The notes: generated from the sequence alone by a model not told the origin. A stretch of 64,000 nucleotides of DNA from Lysinibacillus sphaericus (GCF_001629735.1 NZ_CP015224.1:3472001-3536000); one strand, 5' to 3'. Positions 18,017 through 26,453 are shown, counted from the stretch's first letter. Numbers and translations are program-made.

Positions 18017-18802
18017 TTATCCCCCCCCAATAATATCTACCCAAATTTTAATGGCAGTAGCCAATATGAGCATTGCCAAAATGCCTTGCAAGCTTTTGGT
18101 ATTCAATTTTTTCCCAGCCTTTGCACCAAGTGGGGCCGCTATAAGACTGGTAATAATCATTATGAGCGCAGGGAAATATTCAACTTGTCCTGTCATTAAT
18201 TTTCCAACCATTCCCCCTATAGAGGAGATAAATGTAATCGCTAAACTAGTCGCAATGGTCATACGCGTAGGGATTCCTAAAACCACTAGCATAATGGGGA
18301 CTAATAAGAACCCACCACCTGCTCCGACAATACCTGAACCAATACCAACAACTACGGCTAATAAAATGGCCAATGTTTTATTAAAAGTAACATCCTGCAT
18401 AGGTTGATCGTCAATTTGTTTTTTGGGAATAAACATCATGACTGCGGCTATTAAGGCTAGCACACCATAAACTATATTTATGCCTGCCTCTGATAAAAAT
18501 TTGGAACCAAAACTACCAACAAAACTTCCTGTTAATATAGCACCACCCATATAGATAATGAGTGATTTATTTAAATATCCACCTTTGCGATATACCCATA
18601 CACCAGCTATGGAAGCAAAAAATACTTGTATGGCAATAATTCCGGAAACCTCATGAGCTGAAAAGGCCATAAATCCTAATAATGGTGGAATATACAGTAG
18701 CATCGGGTAATTAATAATGGCACCACCAATACCTAACATCCCTGATACAAACGAACCAAGAAAACCAATCAAAAAGATCGTTAATATCCATGTAATATCC
18801 AT
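18017..18802 (-). CDS. yrkJ: TauE/SafE family sulfur-anion exporter (YrkJ-like)
   Basis: About 261 residues, seven to eight membrane helices, with the family repeats [24 protein letters not shown] near the start and [19 protein letters not shown] in the second half. TauE/SafE proteins export sulfite, sulfoacetate or similar anions. ATG 18802 is chosen: GGAAGGAA lies before it, while the longer frame to 18865 runs through a hairpin. Position after rhodanese, TusA and DsrE genes copies the yrkEFHIJ order of B. subtilis and suggests export of thiosulfate or sulfite. Confidence 0.88.
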   Translation of the reverse strand: MDITWILTIFLIGFLGSFVSGMLGIGGAIINYPMLLYIPPLLGFMAFSAHEVSGIIAIQVFFASIAGVWVYRKGGYLNKSLIIYMGGAILTGSFVGSFGSKFLSEAGINIVYGVLALIAAVMMFIPKKQIDDQPMQDVTFNKTLAILLAVVVGIGSGIVGAGGGFLLVPIMLVVLGIPTRMTIATSLAITFISSIGGMVGKLMTGQVEYFPALIMIITSLIAAPLGAKAGKKLNTKSLQGILAMLILATAIKIWVDIIGGG

Positions 18803-18834
18803 ACATTTTTCCTTCCTTCCGAAAAGTGAAAGAA

Positions 18835-18860
18835 GGGTTGTTCTATTTAATAGACAACCC
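18835..18860 (-). other. Intergenic hairpin in the sulfur operon
   Basis: GGGTTGT and ACAACCC pair around an A:T-rich inner stem. The following T run is broken, so this is more likely an RNA-processing or attenuation hairpin between tusA and tauE than a full terminator. Confidence 0.55.
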
Positions 18861-18870
18861 TCCATTAGCC

Positions 18871-19098
18871 TTAAGCTTTCTGAATTAAAAACGTAATAAC
18901 ACCTGCTTCTTCAGATTGATCTAATATATTATGACCTCCAGCTTTTGCCCAAGCAGGAATATCCGCTAAAGCTCCTTTATCTGTCACCTGAACTTCTAAA
19001 ATTTCTCCAGTATTTAATGTATCTATCGCCTTTTTTGTTTTCACAATGGGCATTGGACACGAAAGACCTTTTGCATCTAATTGTAAATTTGACTTCAT
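18871..19098 (-). CDS. yrkI: TusA-family sulfur carrier (YrkI-like)
   Basis: The 75-residue protein begins [24 protein letters not shown]; Cys14 in the CPxP motif is the persulfide-carrying cysteine of TusA proteins. It hands sulfane sulfur between rhodanese and DsrE-like partners in the cytoplasm. The ATG at 19098 has AAGGGGAT eight bases upstream; the frame continues upstream to 19203 but without conservation. A second TusA domain is fused to a rhodanese at 20868-21422. Confidence 0.93.
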   Translation of the reverse strand: MKSNLQLDAKGLSCPMPIVKTKKAIDTLNTGEILEVQVTDKGALADIPAWAKAGGHNILDQSEEAGVITFLIQKA

Positions 19099-19243
19099 AT
19101 TGATCCCCTTCAGCACGGCAAAGGTTGTAAGCGATTTGCCGGTTCTTCTTGTTATTTTAGATTCCTGAAGGATGAGCACCTTCAATATCTGGAATATCCA
19201 CATTTATAATACACAGACGTACCTATTGTACTTTTAGCAAATT

Positions 19244-20371
19244 TTATCGAACAGCACAGCGATTTGGACCGATTTCCATTTCAGTTTGTTCATCTGGTGT
19301 GGGAGTTATTTTCCCCATATTTACCTGACGGATTTCTTGATAGGCATTAGGTTGTGGTGGTAATTGATCTGTCACGACACGTTTAAATTCAACTTCATCA
19401 TAAATATTCAAACCATGATTTTGTACAAATAAATCCCCTAGTCGTTTTGCTACTGTCCCATCTTCGTTAAGTTCATCAATTATCATAAAATGAGCTGGTA
19501 ACACGATAAGCTCACCCGATAATTCTCGATAACGTTTGTAAAGTGTATCTCGTAAATCTCCAACCCAATCCTCAGCAAGGCCTGCTAAATCAGGACGTCC
19601 AATAGAATCGATAAATAAAATATCCCCTGTTAACAAATATTTGCTATCGACTACAAATGATGTAGAGCCAATTGTATGACCTGGTGAGTAAATAGCTCCT
19701 ACATCTATTTTTGAATTACCAATTTGAACAGTCACTCCATCAACTAACGGTATATAGGAAAATACAACCTCTTCTGCATCTTTCGGCGGCAAGTAATAGA
19801 CCGCACCAGTTGCCTCAGCTATATGACGTCCACCTGAAATATGATCGGCGTGTAAATGTGTATCAAAAACATGTGTGATTTTCACATTCTTCTGTTCAGC
19901 GAAACTTATAAATACATCTGTAAAGCGAACAGCATCAATGATAGCTGCCTCACCTTCAGATATCACCATATAAGAAAGACAGCCCTTCCCTAAACGGACA
20001 AATTGATACAGCTCTCCCCCACCCGTTAAATCACCCACTTTAATAGGCTCTAAATATTCACTCCAAGATTTCATACCACCTGCTAAATAGGCAACATCTC
20101 GACCAGCTTCCGATAGCATTTCAGCCACCATCAATGATGATCCTTCTTTAGCACAAACGACTAGAATTTTTTTATTGGAGGGGATTTTCGGCAAGATCTC
20201 CTCAACACCATCTAACAGTTCAAAATATGGTACATTTAAGTACTCAAATCGATGTCCTTCTATTTTCCAGTCTTCAAATGCATCTGCATTACGAACATCT
20301 AAAATAAACAATTCTTCATTGTTAATGACCTTTTTGGCAATTTGTGAAGCATTCCATTTCTGCATCGGCAT
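19244..20371 (-). CDS. yrkH: Rhodanese-metallo-beta-lactamase fusion, persulfide dioxygenase-like (YrkH-like)
   Basis: Residues 1-110 form a rhodanese domain with Cys73 in VVCAKEGSS; residues 120-350 a metallo-beta-lactamase domain with [10 protein letters not shown] (His172, His174, Asp176, His177) and [12 protein letters not shown]1-type persulfide dioxygenases and staphylococcal CstB share these modules, though in CstB the main rhodanese is at the C terminus. The likely reaction is oxidation of low-molecular-weight persulfide to sulfite or thiosulfate. ATG 20371 follows GGGGG at eight bases; an ATG at 20386 lacks a site. Confidence 0.88.
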   Translation of the reverse strand: MPMQKWNASQIAKKVINNEELFILDVRNADAFEDWKIEGHRFEYLNVPYFELLDGVEEILPKIPSNKKILVVCAKEGSSLMVAEMLSEAGRDVAYLAGGMKSWSEYLEPIKVGDLTGGGELYQFVRLGKGCLSYMVISEGEAAIIDAVRFTDVFISFAEQKNVKITHVFDTHLHADHISGGRHIAEATGAVYYLPPKDAEEVVFSYIPLVDGVTVQIGNSKIDVGAIYSPGHTIGSTSFVVDSKYLLTGDILFIDSIGRPDLAGLAEDWVGDLRDTLYKRYRELSGELIVLPAHFMIIDELNEDGTVAKRLGDLFVQNHGLNIYDEVEFKRVVTDQLPPQPNAYQEIRQVNMGKITPTPDEQTEMEIGPNRCAVR

Positions 20372-20376
20372 GTATA

Positions 20377-20392
20377 TAACCCCCATAGGTAT
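20377..20392 (-). promoter_or_regulatory. Degenerate CstR-like palindrome before the YrkH-like gene
   Basis: On the minus strand ATACC-N6-GGTTA differs from the operator at two positions and is preceded by TTGAAA at the same spacing as in the other sites. It overlaps the ribosome binding site, so it may be an internal control point or a relic. Confidence 0.35.
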
Positions 20393-20455
20393 AATTTCAA
20401 AGTTTTTTAGAGCGGAGAGGCATTCCCCTCCGCCTTACTGGTACAAAAGAATTCT

Positions 20456-20851
20456 TTAGAAAGTTAGTGATGGTGCTGCATCTTTTGCAAACTCAAGGAA
20501 AGTAACAGCTCCTCCTACTTCAATACCATCAATAAAATCATCTGTCGATAAGCCCATTACATCCATAGTCATTTGACAAGCAATAAATTTAACACCTAAT
20601 TCTTGGGCTATGTCCACTAATTGAGGAATGGCAGGAACATTCGCTTTCGCAAAGCCTTCCTCAAATTGCTCTGCTCCAGCAGGTATTGGTAACGCATGCA
20701 TCCCTTGCTTATGAATGAGATTCAATCCTTCAAACGTGAAGAAAATCGCTACCTCCTTCTCAGAAGCTGCTGCCGCTGTTGCAATATTGAACACCTTATA
20801 CGCATCAAATAAACCACCGTTACTTGCAATAATTGCTACTTTGTTTGACAT
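20456..20851 (-). CDS. yrkE: DsrE/DsrF-like sulfur transfer protein (YrkE-like)
   Basis: The 131-residue protein starts VAIIASNGGLFDAYKVFNIATAAAAS, the DsrE2 fold, and keeps a single central cysteine in VKFIACQMTMDVMG, the probable persulfide site. It lacks the ~25 extra residues of longer DsrE2 proteins. DsrE-like proteins pass sulfane sulfur to or from TusA and rhodanese domains, both of which are encoded on either side. Strong AGGAGG site before the ATG. Confidence 0.9.
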   Translation of the reverse strand: MSNKVAIIASNGGLFDAYKVFNIATAAAASEKEVAIFFTFEGLNLIHKQGMHALPIPAGAEQFEEGFAKANVPAIPQLVDIAQELGVKFIACQMTMDVMGLSTDDFIDGIEVGGAVTFLEFAKDAAPSLTF

Positions 20852-20867
20852 AATAAAATTCCTCCTA

Positions 20868-21422
20868 TTAAATGTTTTTTGTTAATTTACCTTGCCAGGA
20901 TGTCATTCCTGGTAGAACGTTAAAGACCTTTATAAAACCATGTAAGGCTAGCTTCTGTGCAGCCATATCGCTGCGCTTTCCAGTACGACAAATAACATAA
21001 ATCTCTTGCTCTTTATCGAGCTCTGACAGTCGCGCTTCCAATTCACCCATTGGAATAGATTTAGCGCCCTCAATATGTCCAAAGGCAAACTCTGCTTCTT
21101 CACGCACATCAAGAATTAATCCGTCACGATTGATGATTTGCTCTAAATCAATCGTTTGATCAAACGAAATTTCTTCTATTTGATCGTTTGTACATTTGCG
21201 AATATAATGCTTGAGCACCCCTTCATTTTCTAAAGTGCCAATATATTGGTGACCTACAGTTTCTGCCCAAGCTGCAATATCAGCTTTAGAGCCTCTATCT
21301 GTCGCACATACTTCTAAAATTTGACCGTCTATAAGATCAGCCATTGCTTTTTTCGTTTTAACAATGGGTAACGGGCAAGAAAGGCCCTTGGCATCTAGCT
21401 GAAAATCTGCCTTCATTCTCAT
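20868..21422 (-). CDS. yrkF: TusA-rhodanese fusion protein (YrkF-like)
   Basis: A two-domain protein of about 184 residues. The N-terminal TusA domain has [14 protein letters not shown]; the C-terminal rhodanese has CRTGKRSDMAA as active-site loop. B. subtilis YrkF has the same order and length. It probably shuttles sulfane sulfur internally between the two cysteines. Two ATG codons compete: 21422, five bases from GGAGG, and 21416, which aligns with the start of the stand-alone TusA. The GGAGG itself overlaps a CstR-like palindrome. Confidence 0.92.
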   Translation of the reverse strand: MRMKADFQLDAKGLSCPLPIVKTKKAMADLIDGQILEVCATDRGSKADIAAWAETVGHQYIGTLENEGVLKHYIRKCTNDQIEEISFDQTIDLEQIINRDGLILDVREEAEFAFGHIEGAKSIPMGELEARLSELDKEQEIYVICRTGKRSDMAAQKLALHGFIKVFNVLPGMTSWQGKLTKNI

Positions 21423-21434
21423 TACAACCTCCAT

Positions 21435-21450
21435 ATACCTACAAGGGTAT
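21435..21450 (-). promoter_or_regulatory. CstR-like palindrome before the YrkF-like gene
   Basis: ATACC-TACAAG-GGTAT is a perfect match to the half-sites seen at 14264 and 22493. TTGAAA lies upstream at similar spacing on the minus strand, but a -10 box would nearly touch the ribosome binding site. Confidence 0.55.
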
Positions 21451-21479
21451 TATTTTCAACAAAAAAATATAGCTATAAG

Positions 21480-21779
21480 CTAGTATTGTACTTCGCCCTC
21501 CCAGGACAACATTCCACCAACCATATTTGAAACATGAAAGCCTTTACCTTCTAAAATTTCGGTAGCACGAGCACTACGAGCACCTGATCGGCAAACCATA
21601 ATATACGGTTCATCCTTATTCAAATCCTGTACACGGAACTCTAATAAACCGAGTGGAATATGGATTATACCCGGAATATGACCAGCCGCTACCTCTTCTA
21701 CCTCTCGTACATCAATCAGGCTCAGTTTTTTCCCCTGAATGATTGCTTGCTCTACTTCCTTTGCTGTAATTTCCTTCAT
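21480..21779 (-). CDS. Single-domain rhodanese
   Basis: The 99-residue protein is one rhodanese domain with LIDVREVEEVAAGHIPGIIHIPLG and the catalytic loop CRSGARSARA. Rhodaneses move sulfane sulfur from thiosulfate or persulfides to thiols. It is the third gene of the leftward CstR operon, 12 bases after the membrane-anchored rhodanese, with a clear TAGGAGG site. Confidence 0.93.
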   Translation of the reverse strand: MKEITAKEVEQAIIQGKKLSLIDVREVEEVAAGHIPGIIHIPLGLLEFRVQDLNKDEPYIMVCRSGARSARATEILEGKGFHVSNMVGGMLSWEGEVQY

Positions 21780-21790
21780 TTACTTTCCTC

Positions 21791-22132
21791 CTAATACGCG
21801 CTCATTCCACCGCGAACATTTGTAACACGCTCAAAGCCTTGCTTTTTCAATTGCTTACATGCCTGACTACTACGCATACCACTTTGACAAATCACAACCA
21901 CTTCTTTATCCTTCGGTAGTTTGTTAAAGCCGGACCCAAGCGGCATATTTTTAAACTGAGAGATATGGCGTCCTTTAAACTCCGCTGGCGTGCGTACGTC
22001 GATAAATATCTTATCCTTATCATTCAGCATATTTTTTAATTGGACTGTAGAAATAGATTGAACACCCTTTGTTGGTTTCATTCGCCAAATGAAAAATGCT
22101 GCAATAATTGCAATAACGATCCATGTTTCCAA
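21791..22132 (-). CDS. Membrane-anchored rhodanese
   Basis: A TTG start with GGAGGAG upstream opens a 113-residue protein: one N-terminal membrane helix (residues 3-17, WIVIAIIAAFFIW) and a rhodanese domain with FIDVRTPAEFKGRHI and the active loop CQSGMRSSQA. The anchor would hold the sulfurtransferase at the inner face of the membrane. It follows the CstR gene by 43 bases in which a one-mismatch operator (22153-22168) lies. Confidence 0.92.
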   Translation of the reverse strand: METWIVIAIIAAFFIWRMKPTKGVQSISTVQLKNMLNDKDKIFIDVRTPAEFKGRHISQFKNMPLGSGFNKLPKDKEVVVICQSGMRSSQACKQLKKQGFERVTNVRGGMSAY

Positions 22133-22152
22133 GTTATCACTCCTCCTTTTTT

Positions 22153-22168
22153 ATACGTTAAAGGGTAT
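22153..22168 (-). promoter_or_regulatory. One-mismatch CstR-like palindrome
   Basis: Plus strand ATACG-TTAAAG-GGTAT, one base from the perfect palindrome, in the gap between the CstR gene and the first rhodanese. No clear promoter surrounds it. Confidence 0.4.
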
Positions 22169-22174
22169 ATAAAA

Positions 22175-22435
22175 CTATCTGCTTTTCACCACTAAATCCA
22201 TTGCTTCTTGAATGGCTGAGTTCATCTTTTCCGCATTGCCCTCAGCAGTGGTGACACAATCTAATAAATTTTCACTAACAATAACTCCTATTGTCCGATC
22301 AACCGCTGAACGCACGGCCGACAGCTGTGTAATCACATCCTTACAGTTTTGACCTTCCTCCATCATGCGTAAGATTCCGCGTAATTGACCTTCCATCCGC
22401 TTTACTCGATTAGCTGTTTTAGAGTCATAAGCCAT
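22175..22435 (-). CDS. cstR: CstR persulfide-sensing repressor (CsoR family)
   Basis: The 86-residue all-helical protein belongs to the CsoR/RcnR family. From the ATG at 22435 the cysteines fall at exactly 31 and 60, the reactive pair of the persulfide sensor CstR; the histidine that completes the copper site in CsoR is absent (VRSAVDR replaces it). Persulfides cross-link the two cysteines and release DNA. It heads the operon that removes reactive sulfur and has the operator in its own promoter. GGAGG lies before ATG 22435, not before the longer frame to 22456. It corresponds to YrkD of B. subtilis. Confidence 0.92.
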   Translation of the reverse strand: MAYDSKTANRVKRMEGQLRGILRMMEEGQNCKDVITQLSAVRSAVDRTIGVIVSENLLDCVTTAEGNAEKMNSAIQEAMDLVVKSR

Positions 22436-22487
22436 TCTGTTCCAGCCTCCTTTCAAAACGATAGATTGAACTTACTTACGAGATTCA

Positions 22488-22516
22488 TATTATACCCCAA
22501 TAGGTATATTGTCAAC
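22488..22516 (-). promoter_or_regulatory. CstR operon promoter with embedded operator
   Basis: On the minus strand TTGACA and TAATAT are separated by 17 bases, and the palindrome ATACC-N6-GGTAT at 22493-22508 fills the spacer. Binding would block RNA polymerase directly, giving autoregulation. Confidence 0.82.
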
Positions 22517-22567
22517 ATGAAAGCTTCAACTCTTTTTCTTGAAGACCACTATCGGTATCGACTTATA

Positions 22568-22607
22568 CAAAAAACCCTGCTATGAGTCATTACTCATCAC
22601 AGGGATT
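22568..22607 (-). terminator. Terminator of hmp
   Basis: Stem AATCCCTG..ATGAGT with ACTCAT..CAGGGTT and six T afterwards on the minus strand. Confidence 0.85.
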
Positions 22608-22615
22608 CCACTATA

Positions 22616-23782
22616 TTATTTAGCTAATTGCATAGCCGGTCCGAAGAATTCATAGTGAATTTTTTCATCTTTAACGCCAATTTCTTGTAAGTTTTTAATA
22701 ACTGCTTCCATAAAGCCTACAGGTCCACATACATAGACATCAGCATTATCAGCCACTCTTTCTGCTAATAATTCTTTCGTAATTTGCTTGTTTTCATCAG
22801 AATATAGAGCCGTATACGATGCATTAGGTAGCGCATTTACCTTTCCTTGAATATCATCGCTAAACGCTACAACTTTCTCATTGCGTGCACATTGGATAAA
22901 GTTAACTTTATTCGTTGCATCATCTTTTAGGGATTGTAGCATACTGTTTAATGGTGTTACACCTATACCACCACTAACAAATGTAATAGGAGCAGTAGTT
23001 TCTTCCAAAACGAATAATCCTGCTGGCACACTTACATCTACTAAATCTCCAACTTGTAAGTCATCATGAATAAAGTTTGACACTTTTCCGTTTGGCGTCT
23101 GATCACTTTCACGTTTTACTGAAATACGGTAACCATCTTCTGCACTTGCTTGAGAAAGTGTGTATTGACGGTTCATTAAATACTCTACACCAGGAACTTT
23201 CACACGAATACTAATGTATTGTCCCGGTTCGTAAGCTGGCAATGCTGAGCCATCCTCATTGACAAAATAAACAGATGTAACTAAGTCACTTTCTACCACT
23301 TTTTTCGCCACTTTTAATGGTCTAAATAGACGCCACCCACCATTATTTTCCGCTTTTTGGTATAACTCTTCTTCTACTTGAATGAAAACATCTGCAATAA
23401 CGCCATATGCCTCAGCCCATGCATTAATAATATCGTCTGTCGCCGCGTCGCCAAGTACTTCCTTAATCGCTTTTAGTAAGTTTTCACCAACAATTGGATA
23501 ATGCTCAGGTAAGATACCTAAACTACGGTGTTTATGTGCAATAAGCATGACTGCTGGTAAAATAGCCTCTAAATTTTCAATATGAACGGCCGCAGCATAA
23601 ACTGTATTTGCTAATGCTGTTTGCTGACGACCTTTTTCTTGGTTAGTGTGGTTAAAAATATTCAGTAATTCTGGATGAGCTTGAAACATATTTTTGTAAA
23701 ACGTCTTTGTAATTTCTACACCATGAACTTCTAATACAGGAACTGTTGCCTTAATGATTTGAATAGTTTCTTGTTTTAACAT
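22616..23782 (-). CDS. hmp: Flavohemoglobin, nitric oxide dioxygenase
   Basis: The 388-residue protein has a globin domain (1-140; proximal His in AHKHRSLGI, distal Tyr/Gln region [16 protein letters not shown]), an FAD domain with RQYTLSQAS, and an NAD domain ending [16 protein letters not shown] and YEFFGPA. Hmp converts NO to nitrate using O2 and NADH. ATG 23782 is chosen with AAAGGATG upstream; the frame to 23869 covers the operator region and is not credible. Divergent nsrR and palindromes between them show NO control. Confidence 0.95.
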   Translation of the reverse strand: MLKQETIQIIKATVPVLEVHGVEITKTFYKNMFQAHPELLNIFNHTNQEKGRQQTALANTVYAAAVHIENLEAILPAVMLIAHKHRSLGILPEHYPIVGENLLKAIKEVLGDAATDDIINAWAEAYGVIADVFIQVEEELYQKAENNGGWRLFRPLKVAKKVVESDLVTSVYFVNEDGSALPAYEPGQYISIRVKVPGVEYLMNRQYTLSQASAEDGYRISVKRESDQTPNGKVSNFIHDDLQVGDLVDVSVPAGLFVLEETTAPITFVSGGIGVTPLNSMLQSLKDDATNKVNFIQCARNEKVVAFSDDIQGKVNALPNASYTALYSDENKQITKELLAERVADNADVYVCGPVGFMEAVIKNLQEIGVKDEKIHYEFFGPAMQLAK

Positions 23783-23836
23783 ATCGCTTACCATCCTTTC
23801 GTGATTACAATATAACGCTTTCATTTTCTTAAAGCA

Positions 23837-23851
23837 ATATGTAAAATACAT
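23837..23851. promoter_or_regulatory. Second NsrR-like box
   Basis: ATATGTAAAATACAT is an imperfect copy of the palindrome 24 bases away, closer to the hmp start. Confidence 0.5.
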
Positions 23852-23874
23852 CTTTAACAAAATGGACATAATTA

Positions 23875-23891
23875 ATGTATTTTAAATACAT
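23875..23891. promoter_or_regulatory. NsrR-like operator
   Basis: ATGTATTTTAAATACAT is a perfect 8+1+8 palindrome that matches the Bacillus NsrR box pattern, between divergent hmp and nsrR. Confidence 0.75.
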
Positions 23892-23972
23892 CTTTAAAAA
23901 AGGTTTGAAAATATTATACTTCATTATAAAAATGCTATAATTGTTTTGAATTATAGAAAGTAGGGTGTTCTT

Positions 23973-24410
23973 ATGCGCTTAACTTTATACACAGACTATT
24001 CTCTTCGTACGCTTATTTACTTAGGTGCTAAAGAAGATGGCCAATTATCAACTATTCAAGAGATTTCAGAGGCTTATAATATATCGAAAAACCATTTAAT
24101 GAAAGTGACGCACCAGCTTGGATTGTTAGGCTATATAGAAACAATTCGCGGAAGAGGTGGCGGTATTCGCTTAGCCATCGATCCAAAATCCATCACCATT
24201 GGTGAAATCGTTCGTCATACAGAAGAGGATTTTCATTTAGTAGAATGTTTCGATAAAGAGAATAATCTATGTAAAATAGCTCCTGAATGTCAGTTAAAAG
24301 GTGTACTATACGAAGCTTTACAGGCTTACTTGACTGTACTGGATCGCTACACATTAGATGACTTTTTACATTCGAAGGAAAAATTAATGGCTCTCCTGCT
24401 AGGTAAATAA
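23973..24410 (+). CDS. nsrR: NsrR nitric oxide-sensing repressor (Rrf2 family)
   Basis: The 145-residue Rrf2 protein has an N-terminal winged helix (MRLTLYTDYSLRTLIYL, ISKNHLMKVTHQLGLLGYIETIRGRGGGIRLA) and the Fe-S cluster cysteines at 92, 100 and 106, the same positions as in B. subtilis NsrR. Nitric oxide destroys the cluster and releases DNA. It is divergent from hmp, the classic target. The ATG has AGTAGGG upstream and a terminator follows. Confidence 0.94.
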   Translation: MRLTLYTDYSLRTLIYLGAKEDGQLSTIQEISEAYNISKNHLMKVTHQLGLLGYIETIRGRGGGIRLAIDPKSITIGEIVRHTEEDFHLVECFDKENNLCKIAPECQLKGVLYEALQAYLTVLDRYTLDDFLHSKEKLMALLLGK

Positions 24411-24444
24411 AAATACCCGCTCAACCTATGTTGGACGGGTATTT
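24410..24444 (+). terminator. Terminator between nsrR and the GNAT gene
   Basis: AAATACCCG pairs with CGGGTATTT and an inner CAAC/GTTG adds stability; usable on both strands for the convergent genes. Confidence 0.8.
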
Positions 24445-24458
24445 CTTTATGAAAATAT

Positions 24459-25439
24459 TCACAATTGCTTAGTAAAGAAAATCATATCTAATGCACGAAT
24501 GCCGTTTTCATATATGGGCTCTGGATAGTCACGAAAGAAATCCTTTTCAATAGACTCCATGCGAAAGCCTGCCTTCTGATAAAAGGCTATATTATCAATA
24601 CTTGAATTTGCTGTTCCAACTAAAAGCGTTTCATAGCCTTCCTTCTCGCAAAATGTCGTGAGTTGTCTCAATACCTCTTTGCCAAGCCCTTTCCCTTGGA
24701 ATTTTGGCACAATGGCAATATTCTTCAGCTCGATGGTTGTATTAGATTGAGGGATTAATAATGCTACTCCCGCAAGATTTTCTCCACACTTTACTTCAAA
24801 TAAGGTACCCTCATCTAGGTATTTTTGGATAGCCTCTTCACTCTCATCTGCAAGTAAAAGTTGTGGTAAAAAGGCCTCTCGACTCCCATTTACTTTTTTT
24901 AGAGATGTTCGATATCGTACAAAATCCTCACGTTCAAAAACATTTAAAACACATGGTTGTTTCTCCTTAGCTTCTAACCATGAATGCTCTTCTGGATAAT
25001 CTTCTTCCACCCCTAATCGAATAAAGCTCAGCTTTTCCTGTGCCTTTTGGGAACGAATATTCACCTTCCTAGCTCCCGCAAAAACGCGCTTTAATCCAAG
25101 CTCAAAAAAGGCGATATCTAAAATAGCTGTTTTAGCCTCAAGATTATAACCTTTCCCCCAAAATGGATGGCCGAGCCAAGAACCGATATGACAACTATTT
25201 TTTTGTTGGTCTATAAACATTAATGCCGTTACACCGATTAGCTGTCCCTCTTCATTTAAAACAACTCGAGGAACGGTCTTCCCTTCTTCTTCATCGATAC
25301 ATTCACGTTTGATAAAATGTATAGTATCTTCTACTTTACCAACAGGTAACCCAAGTGCATCTCGAACCTGTGGCATAGAAGACAACTCATGCATGGCCTC
25401 AGCATATTTGATATCATGTCTCACTAAAGTTACCGTCAT
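24459..25439 (-). CDS. Tandem GNAT acetyltransferase
   Basis: The 326 residues contain two GNAT domains. The first (1-160) is RimJ/RimL-like, with GSWLGHPFWGKGYNLEA as acetyl-CoA loop and NIRSQKAQEKLSF. The second (165-326) has IAIVPKFQGKGLGKEVLRQL and NIAFYQKAGF. Acceptor substrates are unknown; RimJ/L-like domains often acetylate N-terminal amines. The ATG at 25439 has a GGGGAAT site. Convergent with nsrR across a shared terminator. Confidence 0.83.
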   Translation of the reverse strand: MTVTLVRHDIKYAEAMHELSSMPQVRDALGLPVGKVEDTIHFIKRECIDEEEGKTVPRVVLNEEGQLIGVTALMFIDQQKNSCHIGSWLGHPFWGKGYNLEAKTAILDIAFFELGLKRVFAGARKVNIRSQKAQEKLSFIRLGVEEDYPEEHSWLEAKEKQPCVLNVFEREDFVRYRTSLKKVNGSREAFLPQLLLADESEEAIQKYLDEGTLFEVKCGENLAGVALLIPQSNTTIELKNIAIVPKFQGKGLGKEVLRQLTTFCEKEGYETLLVGTANSSIDNIAFYQKAGFRMESIEKDFFRDYPEPIYENGIRALDMIFFTKQL

Positions 25440-25483
25440 CTTCTATTCCCCTTTTATTAACATTCTATTGTCGTACTCCATTC

Positions 25484-25861
25484 TCAACTATACGATAGCT
25501 GCCAGGAGACACCAAAGCGATCCTGAATCCACGCAAATCGCTTTGAAAATCCATAATGATCAAGTGGCATCAACGCTTGCCCACTCTCCACTATTTGGGC
25601 TACTAAATTCTTTATTTCTTCCTCAGATTCGCACTCTAGAAAGATAGAGGTCGATGGCGTAAACGAAAAATTATGTTGTATGACACTATCATTCACCATT
25701 AGTTTTAACCCCTTTAATTGTAGGGTGGCCATTGCTACCTGCTGAGAATTTTCCATATATTCTACATGCACAACTTCTAAATCTGTAAACCATCGCCGAT
25801 ATTGTTCAATAGCTTCATGTGCTTGCCCTTGAAACATTAAAAAAGTTGTCGCGCTTTTCAT
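25484..25861 (-). CDS. VOC superfamily protein, PhnB/YxkA-like
   Basis: The 125-residue protein begins TTFLMFQGQAHEAIEQY and ends MPLDHYGFSKRFAWIQDRFGVSWQL, the pattern of the PhnB-like (3-demethylubiquinone methyltransferase-like) branch of the vicinal oxygen chelate fold. These small proteins are often misnamed as methyltransferases; actual function is unknown. It is 44 bases upstream of the GNAT gene in the same direction and may share its transcript. Confidence 0.82.
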   Translation of the reverse strand: MKSATTFLMFQGQAHEAIEQYRRWFTDLEVVHVEYMENSQQVAMATLQLKGLKLMVNDSVIQHNFSFTPSTSIFLECESEEEIKNLVAQIVESGQALMPLDHYGFSKRFAWIQDRFGVSWQLSYS

Positions 25862-25913
25862 CTATTTTTTCGCTCCCTCATCATACATAATCCCTTACAC
25901 ATTGACTATTGGC

Positions 25914-26318
25914 TTATTTCTTCTTGCCTCTTCCTTTACCATCCATCTTAATACTTAAGACTGAAAAAGTTTCATCTAATGACATTAGGTTAGAAAACTT
26001 TAAATCACTACCATCAGCATACCTTTCCTCATCCACATGGATTGCTGAGGAAATTTCATCTCGATAAAAAAATTGTTCATATTTTTATTACCCTTTTTAG
26101 GATAAACAAAAAATAAATAGCCTTGCTCCATTAGACTATTATCTATTATCACTTTTTTGTAAATAAGTTACCATGGCATCTATGGAAAACGCAAAAGAAA
26201 TAATACGGTCATACGGTGCCTCTCTAGAGTGAAAAACATCGTCTACTATCGAATGAGGTGGCTGGATATGAATGGAAATAGATAAATCATCCTTTAATTT
26301 AAATTTCTTTTGCATCAT
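25914..26318 (-). pseudogene. Frameshifted gene of unknown family
   Basis: A good ribosome binding site (GAGGTG) precedes ATG 26318. The frame runs 59 codons (MMQKKFKLKDDLSIS...) and stops just after an A6 run; dropping one A continues as IIDNSLMEQGYLFFVYPKKGNKN, and a second one-base shift before a T7 run continues as FFYRDEISSAIHVDEE to a stop at 25914. Joined, the product would be about 134 residues. Both breaks are at or near homopolymers, so sequencing error is possible. Family not recognised. Confidence 0.6.
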
Positions 26319-26420
26319 TTAAACACCTCTTCTCCCCCTCATTTTAAGCCGCTAAAGAAATGCTCATACATTTGCATCTTAGTTTTGATAGTATACTGAA
26401 TAAATGACAGCTTGGAAACA

Positions 26421-26453
26421 AAAAATAAACGCTCGAAATATTCCAAGCGTTTA
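26421..26453 (-). terminator. Terminator of the DUF1648 gene
   Basis: AAACGCT pairs with AGCGTTT, followed on the minus strand by ATTTTTTG. Confidence 0.75.

Noticed and set aside
19099..19203. N-terminal extension of the TusA gene, or a short separate peptide
   Set aside because: The TusA start at 19098 has a clear ribosome binding site and aligns with the family; the upstream codons show no conserved features.
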